A stretch of DNA of 64,000 nt from Stutzerimonas stutzeri (GTDB taxonomy: Bacteria > Pseudomonadota > Gammaproteobacteria > Pseudomonadales > Pseudomonadaceae). How positions within the stretch are numbered: the first letter of the stretch is position 1; the number at the start of each line of letters is the position of its first letter. The stretch lies in assembly GCF_019090095.1 (NCBI RefSeq), contig NZ_JAGQFP010000002.1, forward strand, positions 1,054,001 to 1,118,000, in the 5' to 3' direction. Shown piece after piece: positions 56,078 through 64,000 of the stretch. Made by a program: the position numbers and the translations under genes. A model generated the notes under the pieces. That model did not search any database, had not been told where the DNA came from, and was given only the letters and a program-made list of their open reading frames with translations.

Positions 56078-57049
56078 ATGTCTCGACTACCTCCCGCCAT
56101 CTTTCTCATGGGCCCGACCGCAGCCGGCAAGACCGATCTGGCGATCGAGCTCGCACAAGTGCTGCCCTGCGACCTGATCAGCGTTGATTCGGCGCTGGTC
56201 TACCGGGAGATGGACATCGGTACCGCCAAGCCCTCTGCCGAACTGCTGCAGGCATTTCCGCACCGTCTGATCGACATCCGTGACCCGGCGCAGAGCTACT
56301 CGGCGGCGGAGTTCGCGGCCGATGCCCTTGCTGCAATGGCTGAAAGCACGGCTGCCGGGCGCATACCGCTGCTGGTGGGGGGCACGATGCTCTACTTCAA
56401 GGCACTGAGCGAAGGACTTGCACAGATGCCATCCGCCGATCCACAGGTTCGCGCGGAGCTGGAGGCGCAAGCCAGAACCGAAGGTCTTGCGGCGCTTCAC
56501 CGGCAGTTGATGGAGGTCGATCCGGAGTCTGCCGCGCGCATTCATCCCAACGATCCGCAGCGCCTTGTCAGGGCGCTCGAGGTCTACCGCGTCAGCGGCA
56601 TCAGCATGAGTGAGCACCGTGCTCGACAAAGGCAGCAAAAAGCCGGAGCGGGCACGCCAGACGGCGGCGTCTTGCCTTATACTGTCGCGCAGTTGTCCGT
56701 TGCGCCCGCGCAGCGGCAGGTCCTGCATCAGCGTATCGAACAGCGCTTCGTGGCGATGGTTGAACAGGGCTTCGTCGAAGAGGTCGAATATCTTCGCGGG
56801 CGTGCTGATCTGCATCCCGAACTGCCTTCCATGCGTGCCGTGGGCTATCGTCAGGTCTGGAGTTACCTGGACGGTGCCTGCTCACGAGAGGAGATGGTGC
56901 AGCGCGGCGTCATTGCTACTCGACAGCTGGCCAAGCGTCAGCTGACCTGGCTGCGAGGATGGGAGGGGGTTCACTGGCTGGAAAGCTCGGCCTGCGACAA
57001 TCTGCCGCGAGCATTGAAATACTTGGAGAGGCTCACCATATTGAGCTGA
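56078..57049 (+). CDS. miaA: tRNA dimethylallyltransferase
   Basis: This 323-residue enzyme adds an isopentenyl group to A37 of tRNAs reading UNN codons. Motifs are [17 protein letters not shown] near residue 9, [21 protein letters not shown] near 32, and [20 protein letters not shown] near 100. [19 protein letters not shown] near 155 follows. In the C-terminal part [14 protein letters not shown] is conserved. It uses an isoprenoid donor that depends on the dxs pathway of this window. It is 59 bases after mutL. Confidence 0.97.
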   Translation: MSRLPPAIFLMGPTAAGKTDLAIELAQVLPCDLISVDSALVYREMDIGTAKPSAELLQAFPHRLIDIRDPAQSYSAAEFAADALAAMAESTAAGRIPLLVGGTMLYFKALSEGLAQMPSADPQVRAELEAQARTEGLAALHRQLMEVDPESAARIHPNDPQRLVRALEVYRVSGISMSEHRARQRQQKAGAGTPDGGVLPYTVAQLSVAPAQRQVLHQRIEQRFVAMVEQGFVEEVEYLRGRADLHPELPSMRAVGYRQVWSYLDGACSREEMVQRGVIATRQLAKRQLTWLRGWEGVHWLESSACDNLPRALKYLERLTILS

Positions 57050-57128
57050 CACTGCAATTTGACCGGCTATTCTCAAATCACTGATCAGCCGAGTTCGATT
57101 CTAAAAATTAATGAAAAAGATCCTTTAA

Positions 57129-57395
<267 letters not shown>

Positions 57396-57407
57396 AGGGG
57401 GCTTTCA

Positions 57408-58709
57408 TTGTTCTTCGAACGTCCCGGTGGTGGTGAGCGGGCTATCCTGGTTCATCTGGATGGTCAGGATCCAGCGGCGCGTGAGGACCCTCAAGAGTTT
57501 CGGGAGCTGGCGCGTTCGGCCGGCGCCGAAACCGTTGGCTTCGTCAATGTAGCCAGGCACCAGCCTTCGGCCCGGTTCCTGATTGGCAGCGGCAAGGTCG
57601 ACGAGCTGCATGACCTCGTCAAAGATGGCGAGGTCGAGCTCGTCATCTTCAATCACACTCTGACACCCAGTCAGGAGCGCAACCTCGAGCGAGCGCTCGA
57701 ATGCCGCGTGCTCGACCGCACCGGCCTGATCCTGGACATCTTCGCTCAGCGCGCGCGGACCCACGAAGGCAAGCTGCAGGTCGAACTGGCCCAGCTGGAG
57801 CACATGAGTACGCGGTTGGTGCGTGGCTGGACTCACCTCGAGCGCCAGAAGGGTGGTATCGGCCTGCGGGGGCCGGGTGAGACGCAGCTTGAAACCGACC
57901 GGCGCCTGTTGCGGGTGCGCATCCGTCAGATCAAGCAGCGACTGGAGAAGGTTCGCGGCCAGCGCGAGCAGGCTCGTCGTGGTCGGCGCCGTGCCGATAT
58001 CCCTCTGGTTTCGCTGGTGGGTTACACCAACGCCGGTAAGTCGACGCTGTTCAATGCGCTGACCGAATCTGAGGTCTACGCCGCCAATCAATTGTTCGCG
58101 ACGCTCGATCCAACCTTGCGCCGGCTGGAGCTCGGTGATCTCGGGCCTGTAGTGCTCGCTGACACGGTGGGTTTCATTCGCCATTTGCCGCACAAGCTAG
58201 TCGAGTCGTTTCGCGCCACGCTGGAAGAATCCAGCAATGCCGATCTCTTGTTGCATGTCATCGATGCGCACGAGCCTGAACGGGACCAGCAAATCGAGCA
58301 GGTGTTGGCCGTGCTGACCGAAATCGGCGCCCAGGAACTGCCGATACTCGAGGTCTACAACAAGGTCGATCTGCTCGAAGGCATCGAGCCGCAGATTCAG
58401 CGCAATGCCGATGGCGTGCCGCAGCGGGTCTGGATATCGGCACAACAGGGGTTGGGCCTCGATCTATTGAAACAGGCCATCGCCGAGTTGCTGGGCAATG
58501 ACCTGTTCGTCGGAACGCTTCGGCTTCCTCAGTCCCTCGGCCGTCTACGTGCGCAGCTGTTCGAGCTGGGCGCGGTGCAATCGGAAGCGCATGACGAAGA
58601 GGGTGGCAGCCTGCTCACCGTTCGTTTGCAGCGTGTCGAGCTGCACCGGTTGATCAGTCGCGCGGGTTTCGAAGCGGAGCAATTCTTCGATCAACACACT
58701 TTGCAATAA
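57408..58709 (+). CDS. hflX: GTPase HflX
   Basis: This 433-residue GTPase binds the 50S subunit and splits stalled ribosomes. N-terminal glycine-rich and helical domains (LERALECRVLDRTGLILDIFAQRARTHEGKLQVELAQL, GGIGLRGPGETQLETDRR) precede the G domain with GYTNAGKSTLFNAL near residue 205. LADTVGFIRHLPHKLVESF follows near 250. Start is TTG with a G-rich site upstream. It lies 12 bases after hfq, in the conserved hfq-hflX order. Confidence 0.96.
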   Translation: MFFERPGGGERAILVHLDGQDPAAREDPQEFRELARSAGAETVGFVNVARHQPSARFLIGSGKVDELHDLVKDGEVELVIFNHTLTPSQERNLERALECRVLDRTGLILDIFAQRARTHEGKLQVELAQLEHMSTRLVRGWTHLERQKGGIGLRGPGETQLETDRRLLRVRIRQIKQRLEKVRGQREQARRGRRRADIPLVSLVGYTNAGKSTLFNALTESEVYAANQLFATLDPTLRRLELGDLGPVVLADTVGFIRHLPHKLVESFRATLEESSNADLLLHVIDAHEPERDQQIEQVLAVLTEIGAQELPILEVYNKVDLLEGIEPQIQRNADGVPQRVWISAQQGLGLDLLKQAIAELLGNDLFVGTLRLPQSLGRLRAQLFELGAVQSEAHDEEGGSLLTVRLQRVELHRLISRAGFEAEQFFDQHTLQ

Positions 58710-58806
58710 AGCTCGGGGGCTTTTAAGCCGTTCGTTACGGGCTTTTCGGTAGCATTGGCGGGCGCGCCGCGGGCGCGTCTTTAGCTTTATCTGAATGGAG
58801 AGCGCT

Positions 58807-59988
58807 ATGGCTTGGAATGAGCCGGGTGGCAACTCGAATAACCAGGATCCCTGGGGTAGCGGCGGCGGTGGCCGGCGTGGCGGCGGCGATCAGAAGGGTC
58901 CGCCGGACCTGGATGAGGCTTTCCGCAAATTGCAGGACAGCCTCAATGGCATGTTCGGTGGCAAGAAGCGTAGCGGCGGTTCGTCAGGTGGCGGATCCGG
59001 GCGGCGCGGTGGATTCGGGTTGGCCTGGGTCGGCCTGGTGCTGCTGCTGGCCGTCTGGCTGTTCAATGCGATCTACATCGTTGATGAGCAGGAGCAGGCG
59101 GTGATCTTGCGCTTCGGCAAGTACCACGAAACAGTGGGGCCGGGTCTGAATATCTATTTCCCGCCATTCGATCGCAAGTTCCAGGCTAACGTCACCCGGG
59201 AGCGCTCCTATAGCAAGCAGGGGCAGATGCTGACCGAGGACGAGAACATCATCGAGGTTCCGCTGACCGTTCAGTACAAGATCAACGACCTGCAGGCGTT
59301 CGTGCTCAATGTCGAGGATCCGGAAGCGTCCCTGCAGCACGCTACCGACAGCGCCGTGCGGCACGTCGTAGGCTCAACGGCGATGGACCAGGTGCTGACC
59401 GAGGGGCGTGAGGCGATGGCGGGCGAAGTGAAGGAGCGCTTGCAGCGTTTCCTCGACAACTACGGTACCGGCATCATCGTCACGCAGGTCAACCTGCAAA
59501 GCGCTGCTGCGCCGCGCGAAGTACAGGAAGCCTTCGATGACGTGATTCGAGCGCGGGAAGACGAGCAGCGCGAAAAGAATCAGGCGGAGTCCTACGCCAA
59601 TGGGGTGATTCCCGAAGCGCGTGGTCAGGCTCAGCGCATGCTGGAAGAGGCGAGCGGCTACCGCGATGCGGTGATCTCGCGCGCCCAGGGTGAGGCGGAC
59701 CGCTTCTCCAAGCTGGTCGCCGAATACCGCAAAGCGCCGGAAGTGACGCGTGAACGCCTGTATCTCGAGACGATGCAGGAGGTCATGGGCAATACCAGCA
59801 AAGTGCTCGTAACGGGTGAGAAGGGGCAGAACAACCTGCTCTATCTGCCGCTGGACAAGATGATCAATAGCCGCGGTGCTACATCCGAGCGGTCGCCTGC
59901 TGCATCTGCGTCGGGCGCCTCGACACAGGCGACGCGCCTGCCGCCGGAGCTGGATCCACGTGAAGTGCGTACAAGGGAGGTCCGCTAA
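58807..59988 (+). CDS. hflK: HflK, FtsH-regulating band-7 membrane protein
   Basis: This 393-residue SPFH/band-7 protein forms the HflKC cage around FtsH. It has a Gly-rich N-terminal tail, one membrane segment (about residues 74-96, GLAWVGLVLLLAVWLFNAIYIV), then the SPFH domain (EQEQAVILRFGKYHETVGPGLNIYFPP) and a coiled coil. GATSERSPAASASGAS is a low-complexity C-terminal tail. The start at 58807 has GGAG upstream. The last base of hflK is the first of hflC. Confidence 0.96.
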   Translation: MAWNEPGGNSNNQDPWGSGGGGRRGGGDQKGPPDLDEAFRKLQDSLNGMFGGKKRSGGSSGGGSGRRGGFGLAWVGLVLLLAVWLFNAIYIVDEQEQAVILRFGKYHETVGPGLNIYFPPFDRKFQANVTRERSYSKQGQMLTEDENIIEVPLTVQYKINDLQAFVLNVEDPEASLQHATDSAVRHVVGSTAMDQVLTEGREAMAGEVKERLQRFLDNYGTGIIVTQVNLQSAAAPREVQEAFDDVIRAREDEQREKNQAESYANGVIPEARGQAQRMLEEASGYRDAVISRAQGEADRFSKLVAEYRKAPEVTRERLYLETMQEVMGNTSKVLVTGEKGQNNLLYLPLDKMINSRGATSERSPAASASGASTQATRLPPELDPREVRTREVR

Positions 59989-60860
59989 TGAGCAATAAAT
60001 CCCTGACCGCCCTGATTGTGGGTGTGGTGCTGGCGATCGTGCTGTGGAACAGCTTTTACATCGTTTCCCAGACCGAGCGTGCGGTGATGCTGCGCTTCGG
60101 CCGTATCGTCGAGCCGGATGTCAAACCGGGACTTCATCTGAAGATTCCGTACGTGAACAGCGTGCGCAAGTTCGATGCGCGTCTCATGACGCTCGATACC
60201 AGTACGGCTCGCTTCCTGACGCTGGAAAAGAAAGCGCTGATGGTCGACTCCTACGCCAAGTGGCGGGTGGATGATGCCGAGCGCTTCTATACGGCGACGT
60301 CGGGCATCAAGCAGATCGCCGATGAGCGTCTTGCGCGCCGCCTGGAGGCTGCGTTGCGCGATCAGTTCGGTAAGCGCACGCTGCACGAGTCGGTGTCGGG
60401 ACAGCGCGATGAGCTGATGGGGTTGGTGACCAACAGCTTGAATCGTGCGGCACAGCAGGAGCTTGGTATCGAGGTGGTTGATGTTCGGGTCAAGGGAATC
60501 GATCTGCCTCGTGAAGTGAACCGCAGCGTGTTCGAGCGGATGAGTTCCGAGCGTGAACGCGAAGCGCGCGAGCACCGGGCAAAAGGTAAAGAGCTGGCCG
60601 AAGGTATTCGCGCCGATGCCGATCGCCAGCGTCGAGTGCTGCTGGCCGAGGCGTTCCGCGAGGCCGAGGAGTTGCGCGGTGATGGTGATGCGCAAGCCGC
60701 TGCCATCTATGCGGCGGCCTATGGGCAGGATCGGGAGTTCTATGCCTTCCATCGCAGCCTGCAGGCCTACCGCGAAAGCTTCGCAAACAAGGACGACGTA
60801 TTGGTGCTTGACCCCAAAAGCGAGTTTTTCCGCTACCTGGAGTCTGCTACCGCGCAATGA
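59988..60860 (+). CDS. hflC: HflC, FtsH-regulating band-7 membrane protein
   Basis: This 290-residue partner of HflK has an N-terminal signal-anchor (residues 8-25), the SPFH domain (QTERAVMLRFGRIVEPDVKPGLHLKIPYVNSV) and a long coiled coil (about 170-235). It ends in EFFRYLESATAQ. It overlaps hflK by one base and is followed by a clear intrinsic terminator. The extra FtsH at 36653 may also interact, but this is unknown. Confidence 0.96.
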   Translation: MSNKSLTALIVGVVLAIVLWNSFYIVSQTERAVMLRFGRIVEPDVKPGLHLKIPYVNSVRKFDARLMTLDTSTARFLTLEKKALMVDSYAKWRVDDAERFYTATSGIKQIADERLARRLEAALRDQFGKRTLHESVSGQRDELMGLVTNSLNRAAQQELGIEVVDVRVKGIDLPREVNRSVFERMSSEREREAREHRAKGKELAEGIRADADRQRRVLLAEAFREAEELRGDGDAQAAAIYAAAYGQDREFYAFHRSLQAYRESFANKDDVLVLDPKSEFFRYLESATAQ

Positions 60861-60931
60861 TCGGGCGGTCGCCCGGATGGACGATGCCGTCCACCGGGTG
60901 ACCCGTTGGCGAAACATTGCTATGATCCGCG

Positions 60932-60955
60932 AGCCGGGGAAGCCCCGGCTTTTTT
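60932..60955 (+). terminator. Intrinsic terminator after hflC
   Basis: AGCCGGGG (60932-60939) pairs with CCCCGGCT (60943-60950) and is followed by a run of six T. It ends the hfq-hflXKC transcript; hisZ then needs its own promoter in 60956-61135. Confidence 0.85.
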
Positions 60956-61135
60956 GCGTCTGCGCCCCAGTGGAAGTAGGCGGGTCCGGGCATGGTCAGC
61001 CATGCTGATCTCCCTTGCGGGCATGGCGCTGTCGCCGTGATCCGAACACATCGCACGCGACCGATGGGCGGCCCATGCCGTACCTCGGTGTTCGTCTGCT
61101 TGAATAGGCTTGCCGTATCGAGAGGTGATGGCGAA

Positions 61136-62323
61136 ATGGCAACGGTAGACCGCTGGCTTCTGCCAGATGGCATCGAAGAGGTGCTGCCGCCCGAGGCGGC
61201 GCGTATCGAAACCGCACGACGTCGCGTGCTGGATCTGTTCCAGTGCTGGGGCTATGAGCTGGTCATCACCCCGCATGTCGAATTTCTCGAATCACTGCTC
61301 ACGGGCGCGGGGCAGGATCTCGATCTGAAAACGTTCAAAGTCATTGATCCGCTGTCTGGCCGGCAGATGGGGTTGCGCGCCGATATCACGCCGCAAGTGG
61401 CGCGCGTCGATGCCCACACACTGCGCCGCGAGGGTCCCAGTCGCCTTTGCTATGCCGGCAGTGTCCTGCACGCCAAGCCGCAGGCACTCGCGACGTCCCG
61501 TAGCCCGATTCAGCTGGGCGCGGAGCTTTACGGCGACAGCAGTACCTCCAGCGATCTGGAGGTGATCAGCTTGATGCTCGAAACCCTCGCGCTGGCCGAT
61601 GTGCCGGATGTGCACATGGATCTGGGGCATGTTGGTATCTATCGCGGCCTGGCGCGTGCTGCAGGCCTCTCCGGCGATGCTGAGCAGCGTCTGTTCGATG
61701 CGCTGCAGCGCAAGGCGATGGATGAGATTTCCCTGCTGACGGCGGATGTCGAGCCGGCTTTGGCGAGCATGTTGCGTGCTCTGGCGCGTCTCTGTGGTGG
61801 CCGTGAGACCTTGGACGCTGCGCGCTCGGCGCTCGCTGGCGCACCGGCGGTGGTGCTCGAGTCGCTCGAGGATCTGGTCCGGATTGCCGATGAATTGGCG
61901 GTGCGGTACCCGCAGCTGCCGTTGTATTTCGATCTGGGCGAGCTGCGCGGCTACCACTATCACACCGGGGTCGTGTTTGCGGTGTTCGTGCCAGGCGTCG
62001 GTCAGTCGATTGCTCAGGGCGGACGTTATGACGACATTGGGGCTGACTTCGGGCGGGCGCGTCCGGCGACGGGCTTCTCTACCGACCTGAAAACGCTGGT
62101 CAGCCTTGGTAATGCCGAACTCGTCGCCCCGCGTGTCGGTATCTGGGCGTCGCACTGCTCCGACCCTTCCCTGTGGCGCGCCATCTGTAGGCTGCGTGAG
62201 CAAGGTGAGCGCGTGGTGCAGGCGCTGGATGGAGAGCGGGACGACGCAGCGCTGAGCGCTGGCTGCGACCGGCAACTGCTGATGCAAGAGGGCTCCTGGG
62301 TCGTAACGCCGTTGCCCCGTTAG
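61136..62323 (+). CDS. hisZ: ATP phosphoribosyltransferase regulatory subunit HisZ
   Basis: This 395-residue protein is a catalytically dead paralogue of histidyl-tRNA synthetase. It activates short-form HisG, the first enzyme of histidine synthesis. It has the class II synthetase fold ([47 protein letters not shown] near residue 9) and [18 protein letters not shown] near 78. [46 protein letters not shown] lies near 270-315. The start at 61136 has AGAGGTGA upstream. hisG is not in the window. No DUF2065 gene lies between hflC and hisZ. Confidence 0.96.
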   Translation: MATVDRWLLPDGIEEVLPPEAARIETARRRVLDLFQCWGYELVITPHVEFLESLLTGAGQDLDLKTFKVIDPLSGRQMGLRADITPQVARVDAHTLRREGPSRLCYAGSVLHAKPQALATSRSPIQLGAELYGDSSTSSDLEVISLMLETLALADVPDVHMDLGHVGIYRGLARAAGLSGDAEQRLFDALQRKAMDEISLLTADVEPALASMLRALARLCGGRETLDAARSALAGAPAVVLESLEDLVRIADELAVRYPQLPLYFDLGELRGYHYHTGVVFAVFVPGVGQSIAQGGRYDDIGADFGRARPATGFSTDLKTLVSLGNAELVAPRVGIWASHCSDPSLWRAICRLREQGERVVQALDGERDDAALSAGCDRQLLMQEGSWVVTPLPR

Positions 62324-62378
62324 CGGGCTGCGCCCGAGCGCGCCAGATCGTATTCCAGTTTTTTCCGCCGGTCGTTAA

Positions 62379-63704
<1,326 letters not shown>

Positions 63705-63718
63705 TAGGCTGTTGGATG

Positions 63719-63744
63719 AAAGGCCGCCTCCGGGCGGCCTTTTC
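63719..63744 (+). terminator. Intrinsic terminator after purA
   Basis: AAGGCCGCC (63720-63728) pairs with GGCGGCCTT (63733-63741), followed by TTTCG. Confidence 0.85.
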
Positions 63745-63780
63745 GTTTCCGCTTGATCTAACGTGTCGAGGCGCGGAGGC

Positions 63781-63803
63781 GAACGCAGAACGCAGAACGC
63801 AGA
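63781..63803. repeat. Short tandem repeat, 3 copies of GAACGCA
   Basis: Three exact 7-base units (63781-63787, 63788-63794, 63795-63801) plus a partial fourth lie between the purA and tRNA terminators. No function is suggested by the sequence; it may vary in copy number. Confidence 0.7.
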
Positions 63804-63805
63804 AA

Positions 63806-63837
63806 CGAAAAAACCGAGCCATTGGCTCGGTTTTTTC
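63806..63837. terminator. Bidirectional intrinsic terminator next to tRNA-Leu
   Basis: AAAAAACCGAGCC pairs with GGCTCGGTTTTTT around ATT. It ends the minus-strand tRNA transcript, whose 3' end is 8 bases away. Confidence 0.88.
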
Positions 63838-63844
63838 TGAAGAG

Positions 63845-63931
63845 TGGTGCCCAGGAGAAGACTCGAACTTCCACGGTGTTGCCACCGCTAGGACCTGAAC
63901 CTAGTGCGTCTACCAATTCCGCCACCTGGGC
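63845..63931 (-). tRNA. tRNA-Leu (anticodon CAG)
   Basis: On the minus strand, GCCCAGG and CCTGGGC form the 7-bp acceptor stem, followed by A and encoded CCA. The anticodon stem CTAGG/CCTAG holds the loop TTCAGGT with anticodon CAG. A long variable arm (CGGTGGCAACACCG) and the TTCGAGT T-loop fit a class II tRNA-Leu of 87 bases. Confidence 0.96.
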
Positions 63932-64000
63932 ACATTGCGATGATTGCTCATCGGCTTTTTTTGTCGATTGCTGGTCGAGGCCGACAAACCTCGTGCTTAT

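Overview
The window is a chromosomal segment of a high-GC gammaproteobacterium of the family Pseudomonadaceae. The best guess is the Stutzerimonas (Pseudomonas stutzeri) group. This rests on gene order (nrdR-ribD, rib genes, nusB-thiL-pgpA, ribA, dxs-ispA-xseB; mpl-ubiX; nnr-tsaE-amiB-mutL-miaA-hfq-hflXKC-hisZ-purA), on codon and GC character, and on an ExaC/Eat/EutBC ethanolamine route of the Pseudomonas type. No phage, insertion sequence, CRISPR array or rRNA operon was seen. One tRNA gene (Leu, anticodon CAG) lies at the right end.

Layout. 1-1.2 kb: end of a YedE-type transporter and a YedF/TusA-like protein. 1.2-2.9 kb (minus): ThpR, a small-molecule or protein methyltransferase, and a YbaY-type lipoprotein. 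2.9-13 kb: nrdR-ribD, an orphan Fe(II)/2-oxoglutarate oxygenase on the minus strand, then an FMN riboswitch driving ribE-ribBA-ribH-nusB-thiL-pgpA. After these come an aspartic protease, stand-alone ribA, a small membrane protein and a BtuF-like cobalamin-binding protein. 13-15.3 kb (minus): a BtuB-type TonB receptor behind a cobalamin riboswitch. 15.5-18.6 kb (minus): dxs-ispA-xseB. 18.7-26.7 kb: a stress and metal block (TauE/SafE exporter, CadR-type regulator with its operator and a CDF-like transporter, a short-chain dehydrogenase, an SPW/VKOR membrane protein, a Zn_protease-family protein, manganese catalase, an AhpD-like protein, pyrophosphatase). 26.8-28.2 kb: MtfA and a RidA-family protein. 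28.2-33.8 kb (minus): ethanolamine catabolism (exaC, eat, eutB, eutC) with a sigma-54 promoter before eat. 34-38.5 kb: mpl, ubiX, a YceK-like lipoprotein and an extra FtsH-type protease.

39-49.3 kb is a sugar catabolic locus: a GntR/FadR-type repressor, a lactonase, a sugar dehydrogenase, an AraFGH-type ABC importer, DgoK, DgoA and DgoD, with an exported aldose 1-epimerase convergent to it. Together they fit oxidative D-galactose use by the De Ley-Doudoroff route, with uptake through a transporter of the arabinose/galactose type. 49.5-63.7 kb is the conserved cell-wall, mismatch-repair, tRNA-modification and Hfq block, with queG divergent from it, followed by hisZ and purA.

Most of the window is ordinary core genome. 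The best points for a second look are regulatory: an FMN riboswitch with a large insert, a Shine-Dalgarno-masking hairpin and a 16-codon leader ORF overlapping ribE; a cobalamin riboswitch with two overlapping alternative hairpins; duplicated TTCATATGAT/ATCATATGAT sites before the galactose locus; and a three-hairpin leader before ubiX. Among proteins, the SPW-VKOR-SPW fusion, the CDF-like transporter with unusual metal-site residues and the orphan oxygenase are the least explained. I did not see a clearly new defence or mobile system.
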